From: Pseudomonas putida | Lineage (GTDB): Bacteria > Pseudomonadota > Gammaproteobacteria > Pseudomonadales > Pseudomonadaceae | Reading direction: 5' to 3' | DNA: 64,000 nucleotides | Assembly (NCBI RefSeq): GCF_002025705.1 | Contig: NZ_CP018846.1 | Span: 421,001-485,000, forward strand | Shown: positions 35,889-44,671 of the stretch, piece after piece | Position numbering within the stretch: position 1 is the first letter of the stretch | How the letters are laid out: each line of letters opens with the position of its first letter | Notes under the pieces: model-generated | Told to the model about the DNA's origin: nothing | Seen by the model: the letters and a program-made list of their open reading frames with translations, nothing else | The model's database searches: none | Translations under genes and position numbers: made by a program

Positions 35889-37285
35889 TCGAATGCCTCG
35901 TCACCACCGCTGCGTTTGCGCTTGCTGCCGCTGCGCTTGCGTTTGCGCGGACCGGCAGCGGTGCCTTCGTCACGGCTGCCGAGTTCGCGGATCATTTCGC
36001 GGCGTTCGCTGTCGTTGGCATCCTGGTAATCGGTCCACCACTGGCCGAGGTCATCGGTTTCCTCGCCCGCGCTTTCGCGCAGCAGCAGGAAATCGTAACC
36101 GGCGCGGAAGCGCGGGTTGTCGAGCAGCAGGTCAGCGCGTTTGCCGCTGCGGCGCGGCAGGCGTTCCTGCATGTCCCAGATCTCGCGGATCGGCAGGGTG
36201 AAACGCTTGGGAATGGCGATGCGTGCGCATTGCTCGGCGATCAGGTCGTGGGCTGCACCGTTCATGGCCGGAATCGGCGGCACACCCTGGTTCTGCAGAT
36301 GCAGCACGCGGCTTGGCAGGGCAGGCCAGAGCAGGGCGGCGAACAGGAAGGCCGGGGTTACCGGCTTGCCTTGCTTGACGCGCAGGTCGGTGTTGTTCAG
36401 CGCCTGGCTGATCAGGGTATGGGTGTAGGTAGGGCGTTCGTCCAGGGCATGGGCACTGGCCGGGAACAGCGGCTCGAACAACTCCAGGTCGACCAGCATT
36501 TCGAAGGCGATGGCACCCTGGCCGGAGAGGAACAGCTTGAGGCATTCCTCGAACAGGCGCGCTGGCGGGATCTCGCGCAGCAACGGGGCCAGTTTGCGGA
36601 TCGGCTGGAAGGTGTGCTTCTCGATGCCGAAGTCGAGCTTGGCGGCGAAACGCACAGCACGCAGCATGCGCACTGGGTCTTCCTGGTAGCGGTGGGTCGG
36701 GTCGCCGATCAGGCGCAACAGGCGGTTGCGCACATCGTGCACGCCGTTGGCGTAGTCGAGAATGCGCTCGCTGACCGGGTCGTAGTAGAGGGCGTTGATG
36801 GTGAAGTCGCGGCGTTGCGCGTCTTCTTCCAAGGTGCCGTACACGTTGTCACGCAGGATGCGACCACTGGCGTTGTGCGACGAACGGTGGCTGTCGCCCT
36901 GGTCGTCTTCCGAGTGGGGGGCGCGGAAGGTAGCGACTTCGATGATCTCACGGCCGAAATGCACGTGGACCAGCTTGAAGCGCCGGCCAATGATGCGCGC
37001 GTTGCGGAACTCGGCACGCACTTGCTCGGGCGTGGCGCTGGTGGCGACGTCGAAGTCCTTGGGCGTGATGCCCAGCATCAGGTCGCGGACGCAGCCACCG
37101 ACCAGGTATGCCTGGTAGCCCGCACTCTGCAGGCGCTCGACGATGTTCACCGCGTGGCGGCTGAACTGGTGGCGCTGCAGCGAGTGTTGGCTCTTGTTGA
37201 TCACCTCGGGCGTGGTGCGCCGGTGGTGCTGGCCCGGTACGGGAGGGCGGAAAGACTGGAACAGCTTCTTCAGCATGGGATGCAC
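35885..37285 (-). CDS. pcnB: Poly(A) polymerase I
   Basis: The 466-aa class II nucleotidyltransferase adds 3' A tails that promote RNA decay. It has the LVGGCVRDLM motif (residues 61-70), the catalytic DFD (Asp77/Asp79), RRDFTINALYYD, and EDPVRMLRAVRFAAKL, ending in a basic tail (RKRKRSGSKRKRSGG) typical of PcnB rather than tRNA nucleotidyltransferase. The first ATG is used; a second ATG three codons later is possible. It lies directly downstream of crcZ on the same strand. Confidence 0.95.
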   Translation of the reverse strand: MHPMLKKLFQSFRPPVPGQHHRRTTPEVINKSQHSLQRHQFSRHAVNIVERLQSAGYQAYLVGGCVRDLMLGITPKDFDVATSATPEQVRAEFRNARIIGRRFKLVHVHFGREIIEVATFRAPHSEDDQGDSHRSSHNASGRILRDNVYGTLEEDAQRRDFTINALYYDPVSERILDYANGVHDVRNRLLRLIGDPTHRYQEDPVRMLRAVRFAAKLDFGIEKHTFQPIRKLAPLLREIPPARLFEECLKLFLSGQGAIAFEMLVDLELFEPLFPASAHALDERPTYTHTLISQALNNTDLRVKQGKPVTPAFLFAALLWPALPSRVLHLQNQGVPPIPAMNGAAHDLIAEQCARIAIPKRFTLPIREIWDMQERLPRRSGKRADLLLDNPRFRAGYDFLLLRESAGEETDDLGQWWTDYQDANDSERREMIRELGSRDEGTAAGPRKRKRSGSKRKRSGGDEAFE

Positions 37286-37399
37286 TGTTTGAAGGAATGA
37301 TCGGCCAAGAATAGGAGAATGGCCGCATGATGGGCGGGGATTCTAGCATTTACTCAGGGAATGGTGTAGGCGTTGGCAGGAAGGGCTGCCGGAAGGGGA

Positions 37400-37773
37400 G
37401 AAACGACAAGGGGAGCCTAAGCTCCCCAAGAAGTCGTTGCGTGCTCTTATTGTTTTTTTACTGGGCTTCTTGTTTTTGTTGAGTGCCCTGTCCACAAATC
37501 TCGAAGCTTGTGGACGACCCCCAATCCAGGGGTAAAGAGCAAACGGATTGCTTTGGCCGCTGATGTCACGTTGATCCTTCGATCCAACCAGTTCAGGCGC
37601 TGCTTTTAAGTGCAGTTTTTGTTGTTCTCTGCCTGGTCGTGGGGCAAGCCCCAAACACGCATCCTCTCCAAAAGAATCAGTTAGCTGCGCCTCCGCCGTC
37701 TTGTTTTTATTGTGCGTGAGCCGTTTCGTCTTGTTCTTATTCTGAGTTGCTGTGCTTGTTATTGTTCTTGTAC
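37400..37773 (-). ncRNA. crcZ: CrcZ small RNA (Hfq/Crc-titrating)
   Basis: Between cbrB and pcnB, the minus strand carries about 374 bases with six A-rich catabolite-activity motifs of the AAnAAnAA type, at 37756-37769, 37730-37743, 37700-37712, 37613-37628, 37467-37480 and 37445-37458 (for example AAGAACAATAACAA). CrcZ binds Hfq with Crc and frees target mRNAs from catabolite repression. A sigma-54 promoter lies directly upstream, and a terminator hairpin (37427 to 37410) ends it. Place, strand, length and motif content all match the known Pseudomonas CrcZ. Both ends are predicted, not measured. The frame that can be read through it is an artefact of the repeats. Confidence 0.93.
37402..37435 (-). 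terminator. crcZ terminator
   Basis: On the minus strand GGGGAGC-TTAG-GCTCCCC (37427 down to 37410) forms a 7-bp stem, extended by ACGAC/GTCGT pairs outside a small loop, and is followed by TTGTCGTTT. It lies about 125 bases before the pcnB start, so some read-through into pcnB is possible. Confidence 0.8.
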
Positions 37774-37782
37774 CAGACATAT

Positions 37783-37799
37783 AGCAGGTGCCGTGCCAA
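37783..37799 (-). promoter_or_regulatory. Sigma-54 promoter of crcZ
   Basis: On the minus strand TTGGCACGGCACCTGCT matches the consensus YTGGCACGRNNNYTGCW, with GG (37797-37796) and GC (37785-37784) separated by 10 bases. The predicted start of transcription is about 12 bases further, near 37773, just before the first A-rich motif. Confidence 0.9.
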
Positions 37800-37895
37800 C
37801 TTTTCGAAACCCAATGAAATCAGGGGTTTGGCGGAAATTTGTGGTTGGCGGCGGGCCGAAAATGTAGATTTTTCGTTACCGTACGCCTCGGGAAC

Positions 37896-37921
37896 TGTTA
37901 CGGCGGAAAGGTTGGGTAACA
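37896..37921. promoter_or_regulatory. CbrB upstream activating site
   Basis: TGTTAC (37896-37901), 14 bases, then GTAACA (37916-37921) matches the described CbrB site TGTTAC-N12-14-GTAACA. It is centred about 135 bases upstream of the predicted crcZ start, a normal enhancer distance. Extra half-sites lie on both sides, CGTTAC at 37874 and TGTTAC at 37942, and GGGAACTG is repeated near each. Confidence 0.8.
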
Positions 37922-37984
37922 GATTTGTGCGGGAACTGAGGTGTTACCTGGGGGGGCTTGGTGCGACATCTTTGTCGCCTGTGG

Positions 37985-38200
37985 GATCGAGCGCCGCCCG
38001 CGCGGCGCATCGCGGATGAATCCGCTCCTACATCTGCTGCAACGTGGCCATGCCTGACAGGCCATGGTTGTCAGCCTTGTTTGCAGGGCTCTCGTCATGC
38101 GCCAAGGCAGGCGACCATGGCGTAACAGGTTTGGCACGTTGCAAAAAATGCAGGAGCGGATTTATCCGCGATGCGCCGCGCGGGCGGCGCTCGGTCTCGC
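37985..38200. repeat. Inverted repeat pair (D), GCGGAT type
   Basis: Arms 37985-38031 and 38151-38199 are near reverse complements; each contains GCGCCGCCCGCGCGGCGC next to ATCCGCTCC. The spacer of about 120 bases has no gene. It lies between cbrB and the crcZ control region and is a third repeat family, distinct from A/E and B/C. Confidence 0.85.
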
Positions 38201-38233
38201 AGGCGCTGAAACGCTGACGACACACTGACGTAC

Positions 38234-39679
38234 TCAGTTGTCGCTGGTAGCGTTGCTCTTGCGCCGCGGGATGCCCAGGCGCTGGCGCCGTTCCCACAGA
38301 CACTTGCGGCTAACGCCCAGCTTGCGTGCCAGCTCGGTCTCGGTCATGTGGTCCTGGTGCTCGAGCACGAAATGCTGGAAGTAATCCTCCAGCGACAGGT
38401 CTTCGGTCGGTTCGTGGCTGGCAGTGCTGGCGCTGGCTGCAACCAGGGCACTGTCGAGGATGTCATCCTCCTCAAGGTCGCTCAGTTCGATGTCGATGCC
38501 CAGCATGTCGGCGGAAATTTCCGCGCTCTCGCTGAGAATCACCGCGCGCTCCACGGCGTTTTCCAGTTCGCGCACGTTACCCGGCCAGCTGTAATGACGA
38601 ATGGCTTGCTCGGCTTCGGCCGAGAAGTGCAGGTCGTCACGGCCAATACGCGCGCTCTGGCGGGCGAGGAAGGCGTTGGCGATCTCGTTGACGTCACTGC
38701 CGCGCTCGCGCAGGGCTGGCAGTTTCAAGGCGATCACATGCAGGCGGTAATAAAGGTCTTCGCGGAACTGCCCGGCCTTGGCCAGGTTCTTCAGGTCACG
38801 GTGAGTGGCGGCGATCAGGCGCACGTCGACTTTTTGCGACTGCACCGACCCGACCCGACGGATTTCACCTTCCTGCAGCACTCGCAGCAGGCGGGCCTGA
38901 GCTTCCAGTGGCAATTCACCGATTTCATCGAGGAACAGGGTGCCGCCATCGGCGGCTTCCACCAGACCGGCGCGGCCGGCACTGGCGCCGGTAAATGCGC
39001 CTTTTTCGTGGCCGAACAGTTCCGACTCGATCAGGGTTTCCGGAATGGCCGCGCAGTTCACCGAGATCATCGGCGCCTTGGCGCGGCGCGACAGGTTGTG
39101 CAGGGCGCGGGCGACCAGCTCTTTACCGGTGCCCGACTCGCCCTGGATCAGCACGTTGGAGTCGGTGGGCGCAACCTTGCGGATCTTGCTGTACATGTCC
39201 TGCATCGGCGGGCAAGAACCGATGATGCCGATCTCGCCATTGGCTGCCGCGGCACCCTTGTCGGCTGGCGCAGCCTTGCCGTTGGCCCGCGGCTCGGCCG
39301 CCGGGGCCGGCGCGGCTGCCGGTGCGTTCTGCCGGTCACGCAGGATGCGTGCCACGGCCTGGAGCATTTCATCGTGGTCGAAAGGCTTGGCGATGTAGTC
39401 CACCGCGCCCATCTTCATCGAGTCCACCGCCGAGCGCAGGCTGGCGTAGCTGGTCATGATCAGCACCGGGGTGCCCTGGCCAAGCTTGATCAGCTCGGTG
39501 CCCGGGGCGCCTGGCAGGCGCAGGTCGCTGACGATCAGGTCGAAGGTGGCAATGCTGAAGCGTTCCTGGGCTTCCTGCACCGAGCCGGCTTCGCTGACCT
39601 GGTACTGGTTCCGTTCGAGCAGCCGACGCAGGGCCGAGCGGATGATGGTTTCGTCTTCGACGATCAGAATGTGCGGCAT
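38234..39679 (-). CDS. cbrB: CbrB, sigma-54-dependent response regulator
   Basis: The 481-aa NtrC-type activator has a receiver domain with phospho-acceptor Asp52 (VSDLRLPG) and Lys98/99 (AKPF), an Ala/Pro linker, an AAA+ domain with GESGTGKE (from 180), the sigma-54 contact loop GAFTGA (227-232) and [12 protein letters not shown], and a C-terminal helix-turn-helix ([21 protein letters not shown]). With CbrA it activates crcZ and amino acid catabolism. It follows cbrA by 4 bases. Its likely target site lies about 300 bases downstream of the gene. Confidence 0.97.
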   Translation of the reverse strand: MPHILIVEDETIIRSALRRLLERNQYQVSEAGSVQEAQERFSIATFDLIVSDLRLPGAPGTELIKLGQGTPVLIMTSYASLRSAVDSMKMGAVDYIAKPFDHDEMLQAVARILRDRQNAPAAAPAPAAEPRANGKAAPADKGAAAANGEIGIIGSCPPMQDMYSKIRKVAPTDSNVLIQGESGTGKELVARALHNLSRRAKAPMISVNCAAIPETLIESELFGHEKGAFTGASAGRAGLVEAADGGTLFLDEIGELPLEAQARLLRVLQEGEIRRVGSVQSQKVDVRLIAATHRDLKNLAKAGQFREDLYYRLHVIALKLPALRERGSDVNEIANAFLARQSARIGRDDLHFSAEAEQAIRHYSWPGNVRELENAVERAVILSESAEISADMLGIDIELSDLEEDDILDSALVAASASTASHEPTEDLSLEDYFQHFVLEHQDHMTETELARKLGVSRKCLWERRQRLGIPRRKSNATSDN

Positions 39680-39683
39680 TGAT

Positions 39684-42659
39684 TCAATTCTCTCGACGGT
39701 CTCGAATTTCAGGGGACGTCGCTACGACATGCCGGGGCAGGGTCACGCGGATCCGGGTGCCACGTTGCCGTTCGATGTCGGCCGGGCTGTCGATGGTGAT
39801 TTGCCCATAATGCTCTTCCACGATGGAATAGACCAGAGCGAGCCCCAGTCCGGTTCCCTCGCCCGGGTCCTTGGTGGTGAAGAACGGTTCGAACAGGCGG
39901 TCCATGATGTTTTTCGGGATTCCGCTGCCCTCGTCCTCGACGATCAGGTCGACGGTGTGTTCGCTGACTTCGCTGCGTACCCGCACGGCGCTGCCGGGCG
40001 GCGAAGCGTCACGGGCGTTGGAGAGCAGGTTGATCAGCACTTGGGCGAGGCGCTGCGGGTCCCCTTCGGCCCAGTGATCCGGGTCGCAGAGGTTGAAGAA
40101 CTGTACTTCGAAGTTGCGCCGGTTCAATGCCAGCAGACCGATGGCGTCCTGCGCCACTTCGGCCAGGCAGACCGGTTCTTCGCTGTTCTGATGGCTGCCG
40201 CCGGCGTGGGCGAAGCTCATCAGCGACTGGACGATGCGCGAGACACGCTTGGTCTGCTCGAGGATCTGGCTGGACAGTTCGATGATTTCGCCATCGCCTT
40301 CGCGCTCTTCGCGCAAGTTTTGCGCCAGGCACGCGATACCGGTGATCGGGTTGCCGATTTCGTGGGCCACACCAGCAGCCAGGCGGCCGATGCTGGCCAG
40401 GCGCTCGGAGTGCACCAGCTTGTCTTCCAGGGCCTGGGTTTCGGTAAGGTCTTCCACCAGCAGCACCAGACCGCTGTTGCCCGGTGCCAGGGGCTCGTCG
40501 ATGGCTGCCTTGTGCAGGTTCAGCCAGCGCGGCTGGCCGTCCAGCGCCAGGCGCTGCTTGTGCAGGTGTTCGTCGGGCACGTTGATGAAGCCTTGCAACA
40601 GGCCGCGCCAAGGCTCGCCGATGGTCACCAGGCGCGAGCCGACCACGTGCTTGGCGGCGATGCCGGTCAGCTCTTCCATGGCCTTGTTCCACATCAGGAT
40701 TTCCTGGTCCTTGGCCAGCGAGCAAACGCCCATGGGCAGTTCCTGCAGGGTCTGGCGGTGGTAGCGGCGCAGGGCATCGAGCTCGGCAGCCAGGCCGGTT
40801 AGGCGCGAGTGGTAGTCTTCCAGGCGGCTCTCGATGAAGTGGATGTCCTCGGTGACGTAGTTTTCGTTACCGGACTTGTAAGGCAGGAAAGTCTCGACCA
40901 TGTCCTGGGCCACGCTCGGCCCCATCAGGCCGGAAAGGTTGGCCTCGATACGGTCACGCAGGCGGCGCAAGGCATAGGGGCGGCGCTCGTCGAACGGCAG
41001 GTAGAGGTCGCGCAGGGCCTGTTCGACCTCTTTCTGCGCAGCCTTGGCGCCCAGCGGTTTTGCCAGCTGGGTGGCGAATTCCTGTGGCGAGGCGGCATGC
41101 AGCTCGCGGCGCTGCGGGCGGCGTACGTTGTCCACGGCGCAGGCTTCTGCGGCGCTGACCTCTTCGGTGCTGGCATTGGTGAACAGCGAAATCAGCGTGA
41201 ACAGCAGGACGTTGGCCGCCAGCGAAGCGATGGCCGCCATGTGCCAACTGGTGTCGTCGAGTACATAGATCATGTCCAGCAGCGGAATGTAGAAGCCCTG
41301 CAGGTTACCCAGCAGCGGCAGCAGCATGGTCGCCATCCACACCAGGGTCCCTGCCAGCAGCCCGGCGATGAAACCGCGGCGGTTGGCGGTCGGCCAGTAC
41401 AGCACCGACAGCACGCCAGGCAGGAACTGCAAGGTGGCGACGAAGGCGACGATACCCAGGTTGGCCAGGCTCTGGTGGTTGTTCTGGGTCAGGTAGAAGA
41501 CGAACCCCGCAGTGATAATGGCGACGATCAGCGCCCGGCGGGTCCATTTCAGCCAGCGGTAGATGTTGCCTTCGGCCGGTGGTTGGTACAGCGGCAGCAC
41601 CAGGTGGTTGAGGGCCATGCCCGACAACGCAAGGGTGGTGACGATGATCAGCCCGCTGGCGGACGCAAGCCCGCCAACGTAGGCCAGCAAGGCTAGCGCT
41701 TGGTTGTTCGCGGCGATCCCCAGGCCCAGGGTGAAGTACTCGGGGTTGGTGCTGGCGCCCAGGCGCAGGCCGGCCCACAGCACCAGCGGCACAGCCAGGC
41801 TCATCAGCAGCAGGAACAGCGGCAGGCCCCAGCTGGCGCTGACCAGCGAGCGTGGGTTGAGGTTTTCGGTGAAGGCCATGTGGTACATGTGCGGCATGAC
41901 GATGGCCGAGGCGAAGAACACCAGCAGCAGGGTGCGCCATGGGCCTTCCTGCAGCGGCGTGTGTAATGCTGCCAGGGCGGTCTGGTTCTGCAGCAACCAC
42001 ACTTCCAGCTCGTGGGGGCCACCGAACACACCGTACAACGCGTAGAGGCCGATGCCGCCCAGGGCCAGCAGCTTGATAACCGACTCGAAGGCGATGGCGA
42101 ACACCAGGCCTTCGTGCTTCTCGCGCGTGGCGATATGGCGCGAGCCGAAGAAGATGGTGAACAGGATGATCAGGGTGCAGAAGGCGAACGCCACCCGTGC
42201 CTTGACCGGCTCGCCGGTGAGAATGCTGATCGAGTCGGCCACCGCCTGGATCTGCAGGGCCAGCAGCGGCAGCACGCCGATCAGCATGATGATCGTGGTC
42301 AGCGCGCCGGCCCAGGTGCTGCGAAAGCGGAACGCCAGCAGGTCGGCCAGCGACGACAGCTGGTAGGTGCGGGTGATCTTGAGGATCGGATACAGCAGCA
42401 CCGGCGCCAGCAGGAATGCACCCGACACCCCCAGGTAACAGGCGAGAAAGCCGTAGCCATATTGATAGGCCAGGCCCACCGAACCATAGAAGGCCCAGGC
42501 ACTGGCGTAGACGCCCAACGACAAGGTGTAGGTCAGCGGGTGGCGAATGATCGAACGCGGGATCAGTCCACGCTCGCTGATCCAGGCCACACCGAACAGC
42601 ACCATCAGGTACGCGGCGCTGATCAGGATCATCTGGGTCAGGCTAAAGCTCATCGGCAT
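39684..42659 (-). CDS. cbrA: CbrA, transporter-like sensor histidine kinase
   Basis: The 991-aa product fuses an SLC5-type sodium/solute symporter region (about 13 membrane helices, residues 5-510) with a STAC-like linker, a PAS domain (about 640-750) and a kinase core: phospho-acceptor His766 in [12 protein letters not shown] box [15 protein letters not shown] and GLGLALV. It senses carbon/nitrogen status and phosphorylates CbrB. The ATG at 42659 lies within the end of cbrX (17-base overlap); an ATG at 42653 (MSFSLTQM) is an alternative. Confidence 0.96.
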   Translation of the reverse strand: MPMSFSLTQMILISAAYLMVLFGVAWISERGLIPRSIIRHPLTYTLSLGVYASAWAFYGSVGLAYQYGYGFLACYLGVSGAFLLAPVLLYPILKITRTYQLSSLADLLAFRFRSTWAGALTTIIMLIGVLPLLALQIQAVADSISILTGEPVKARVAFAFCTLIILFTIFFGSRHIATREKHEGLVFAIAFESVIKLLALGGIGLYALYGVFGGPHELEVWLLQNQTALAALHTPLQEGPWRTLLLVFFASAIVMPHMYHMAFTENLNPRSLVSASWGLPLFLLLMSLAVPLVLWAGLRLGASTNPEYFTLGLGIAANNQALALLAYVGGLASASGLIIVTTLALSGMALNHLVLPLYQPPAEGNIYRWLKWTRRALIVAIITAGFVFYLTQNNHQSLANLGIVAFVATLQFLPGVLSVLYWPTANRRGFIAGLLAGTLVWMATMLLPLLGNLQGFYIPLLDMIYVLDDTSWHMAAIASLAANVLLFTLISLFTNASTEEVSAAEACAVDNVRRPQRRELHAASPQEFATQLAKPLGAKAAQKEVEQALRDLYLPFDERRPYALRRLRDRIEANLSGLMGPSVAQDMVETFLPYKSGNENYVTEDIHFIESRLEDYHSRLTGLAAELDALRRYHRQTLQELPMGVCSLAKDQEILMWNKAMEELTGIAAKHVVGSRLVTIGEPWRGLLQGFINVPDEHLHKQRLALDGQPRWLNLHKAAIDEPLAPGNSGLVLLVEDLTETQALEDKLVHSERLASIGRLAAGVAHEIGNPITGIACLAQNLREEREGDGEIIELSSQILEQTKRVSRIVQSLMSFAHAGGSHQNSEEPVCLAEVAQDAIGLLALNRRNFEVQFFNLCDPDHWAEGDPQRLAQVLINLLSNARDASPPGSAVRVRSEVSEHTVDLIVEDEGSGIPKNIMDRLFEPFFTTKDPGEGTGLGLALVYSIVEEHYGQITIDSPADIERQRGTRIRVTLPRHVVATSPEIRDRREN

Positions 42660-42819
42660 CTCGTTGGCTCTGCAGGATGAAGGTGACGACGATCAGGATC
42701 AGCCAGAGCAGGTAGGGGCGGTACCAGGCACCGGTCGGTTCGATCCACCAGTCCATGATGGCCGGGGAGAACAGGTAGATCCCCACGACCAGAAGCAGGA
42801 CCAAACGATAGATGTACAT
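42643..42819 (-). CDS. cbrX: CbrX, small membrane protein overlapping cbrA
   Basis: A 58-aa frame runs from ATG 42819 to TAG 42643, starting MYIYRLVLLLVVGIYLF and ending [10 protein letters not shown]. It has two hydrophobic helices (about residues 3-24 and 37-51) around a WWIEPTGAWYRPY loop. GAGG lies 5 bases before the ATG. The last 17 bases overlap the cbrA start, so translation is likely coupled. It matches the cbrX gene described upstream of cbrA in P. putida. Its biochemical role is unknown; assistance of CbrA folding or signalling is an inference. Confidence 0.85.
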   Translation of the reverse strand: MYIYRLVLLLVVGIYLFSPAIMDWWIEPTGAWYRPYLLWLILIVVTFILQSQRDADEL

Positions 42820-42957
42820 GCTGGCCTCGATGGTTGGGCGCTGCGGGCTTGGAGTTATTATTGGCGCAATTGACTGTGGCGATGCTAGCGGTAATCGGTG
42901 GGGTTCGCCAAGGGTTTGAATTTATTGGGCTTTTGTTTTTGAGGGGAGGTTGCCTGT

Positions 42958-43060
42958 TGCGGCCCATTCGCGGGAAAACCCGTTCCCACAGATACAGCGC
43001 GGCCTCCAGGCTTGGCGCGATCCCTGTGGGAGCGGGTTTACCCGCGAAGAGGCCGGCCCT
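42958..43060. repeat. REP-type inverted repeat pair (E)
   Basis: Arms 42958-42991 (with TTCGCGGGAAAACCCGTTCC) and 43022-43059 (with GGAGCGGGTTTACCCGCGAA) face each other about 30 bases apart, just after the gluQ stop and ahead of cbrX. Same family as pair A at 2476-2564. Confidence 0.85.
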
Positions 43061-43063
43061 GCG

Positions 43064-43951
43064 TCAGTGCAAATCAGCCTCTGGCACCGTGGCCCGCTGC
43101 GCAATCGCGTCCGGCCGCCACTGCTTGCGGGCCATCGCCAGCACCTCGGCAGGGGTCCCCAGCAACCACTCCGGCTCGGTCGCCTGCCCCAGCGCACGCA
43201 GCGCTCGCAATAGCAGCGGCGTCGCATGTTCCGCCTGCAGCGGCGGCGAGCGATAGGACTTACCCAGCTTGTGCCCATCAGGCTGCACGATCAGCGGAAT
43301 GTGCAGGTAACGCGGCTGCGAGAAGCCCAGCAGTTCCTGCAGGTACAACTGGCGCGGGGTGTTGTCGAGCAGGTCGGCCCCGCGCACGATGTCGGTAACA
43401 CCCTGCCAGGCATCATCCAGTACCACCGCCAGTTGATAGGCATACAGCCCGTCACGCCGCTGGATCACGAAATCCCCAACTTCACGCCCCAGGTGCTGCT
43501 GGAACTCGCCCTGCACCCGGTCGGTAAAGCGGTAGATCAGCTCAGGCACCCGCAACCGGATCGCTGCGCCTTCGCGGGCATGCCCGGCGTTGCGGCAAAA
43601 CCCTGGGTAGATGCCATTGTGGCCTTCCAGCTGCTTGCGCGAACAGGTACAGGCGTAGGCCAGGCCCATGCTGAACAGGCGGTCGACCACTGCGGCATAG
43701 GCATCGTGGCGCTGGCTCTGGTACACCACCTCACCGTCCCATTCCAGGCCGTAGCGCTCCAGGGTCTGCAGGATCGCGTCGCGGGCGCCGGGCATTTCCC
43801 GGGGCGGGTCGGTGTCTTCCATGCGCAGCAGCCAGCGGCCGTCTACTGCACGGGCATCGAGCCAGGAGGCAAGGGCGGCGACCAGCGAGCCGAAGTGCAG
43901 GAAACCGCTCGGGGTGGGGGCGAAGCGTCCGATGTAACGGGAGTCTTTCAT
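43064..43951 (-). CDS. gluQ: Glutamyl-Q tRNA(Asp) synthetase
   Basis: The 295-aa paralogue of the GluRS catalytic domain, without an anticodon-binding domain, attaches glutamate to queuosine 34 of tRNA-Asp. It has the HIGH-type motif APTPSGFLHFGSL, the zinc-site cysteines in ACTCSRKQ and GFCRNAGH, and the KMSKS equivalent HKLGKSYRS. Start ATG 43951 (MKDSRYIGRFAP); a longer in-frame start at 43966 adds MPGNA only. It lies downstream of dksA, a known conserved pair, with a hairpin between them. Confidence 0.95.
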   Translation of the reverse strand: MKDSRYIGRFAPTPSGFLHFGSLVAALASWLDARAVDGRWLLRMEDTDPPREMPGARDAILQTLERYGLEWDGEVVYQSQRHDAYAAVVDRLFSMGLAYACTCSRKQLEGHNGIYPGFCRNAGHAREGAAIRLRVPELIYRFTDRVQGEFQQHLGREVGDFVIQRRDGLYAYQLAVVLDDAWQGVTDIVRGADLLDNTPRQLYLQELLGFSQPRYLHIPLIVQPDGHKLGKSYRSPPLQAEHATPLLLRALRALGQATEPEWLLGTPAEVLAMARKQWRPDAIAQRATVPEADLH

Positions 43952-43974
43952 GGCATTGCCGGGCATATAAATGA

Positions 43975-43999
43975 AACGGGGCGCAAGATGCGCCCCGTT
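43975..43999 (-). terminator. Terminator between dksA and gluQ
   Basis: AACGGGGCGCA (43975-43985) pairs perfectly with TGCGCCCCGTT (43989-43999). On the minus strand TCATTT follows, so termination is probably partial. In E. coli a similar terminator limits gluQRS relative to dksA. Confidence 0.75.
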
Positions 44000-44014
44000 C
44001 GGATGGGAGAAGTG

Positions 44015-44461
44015 TCAGCCTTTGCCGACCGTCTTTTCCTTTTTCTCCGAGATTTCCTTGCAGTCGAAGCACAGGTCGGCGGTCGGACGGGCTTCCAGAC
44101 GGCGCAGGCCGATCTCGATGCCGCAGGAATCGCACCAGCCGTAATCTTGGTCCTGGATCTTCTGCAGGGTCTTGTCGATTTTCTTGATCAGCTTGCGCTC
44201 GCGGTCGCGGTTGCGCAGCTCCAGTGCGAATTCTTCTTCCTGGCTGGCACGGTCGGCCGGGTCGGGGAAGTTGGCTGCTTCGTCCTTCATGTGGTCCACA
44301 GTACGGTCCACACTGACCATCAGCTCGCCTTTCCAGGCATTGAGGAGCTTGGTGAAGTGCTTGCGCATGGGCTCGCCCATATACTCTTCGCCCTTGGTCT
44401 CTTTATAGGGCTCGACACCGTACATGGTCTGACCGGGTTTTTGCTTTTCTACGGTGGACAT
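44015..44461 (-). CDS. dksA: RNA polymerase-binding transcription factor DksA
   Basis: The 148-aa factor enters the polymerase secondary channel and, with ppGpp, represses rRNA promoters such as those at 62850-63131 in this window. It has a long coiled coil (about residues 33-105) with the tip motif DPADRA (Asp67/Asp70/Ala72) and a zinc finger of Cys110, Cys113, Cys131 and Cys134. I use the ATG at 44461 because AGAGGCGG lies 7-14 bases upstream; the GTG at 44479 would place that site inside the gene. Confidence 0.96.
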   Translation of the reverse strand: MSTVEKQKPGQTMYGVEPYKETKGEEYMGEPMRKHFTKLLNAWKGELMVSVDRTVDHMKDEAANFPDPADRASQEEEFALELRNRDRERKLIKKIDKTLQKIQDQDYGWCDSCGIEIGLRRLEARPTADLCFDCKEISEKKEKTVGKG

Positions 44462-44671
44462 GAATAGACCGCCTCTCACTCATCTGATCCAATGCGCAGG
44501 ATGCTCCATCTCCGGCACCCGCCGGCCCTGCGACTGCGAGCCGCCGAACTTACCAGATAGATCGGGGGTGCGCTACCCCGCCCGACCTTAGCAGTTGACA
44601 GCCGTACGCGCCTCACGTTCGCTGCCGTGCAAAGGTAGAATCAACAGTTTAGACCCAATTGAGAGAAGGTC

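Noticed and set aside
35687..37300. A 537-codon plus-strand frame opposite pcnB and folK
   Set aside because: Antisense to two clear genes, with no motifs.
37343..37780. A 145-codon minus-strand frame with repeated Asn-Lys
   Set aside because: It is the readable frame of crcZ; the repeats are the A-rich RNA motifs, and the frame runs past the crcZ terminator.
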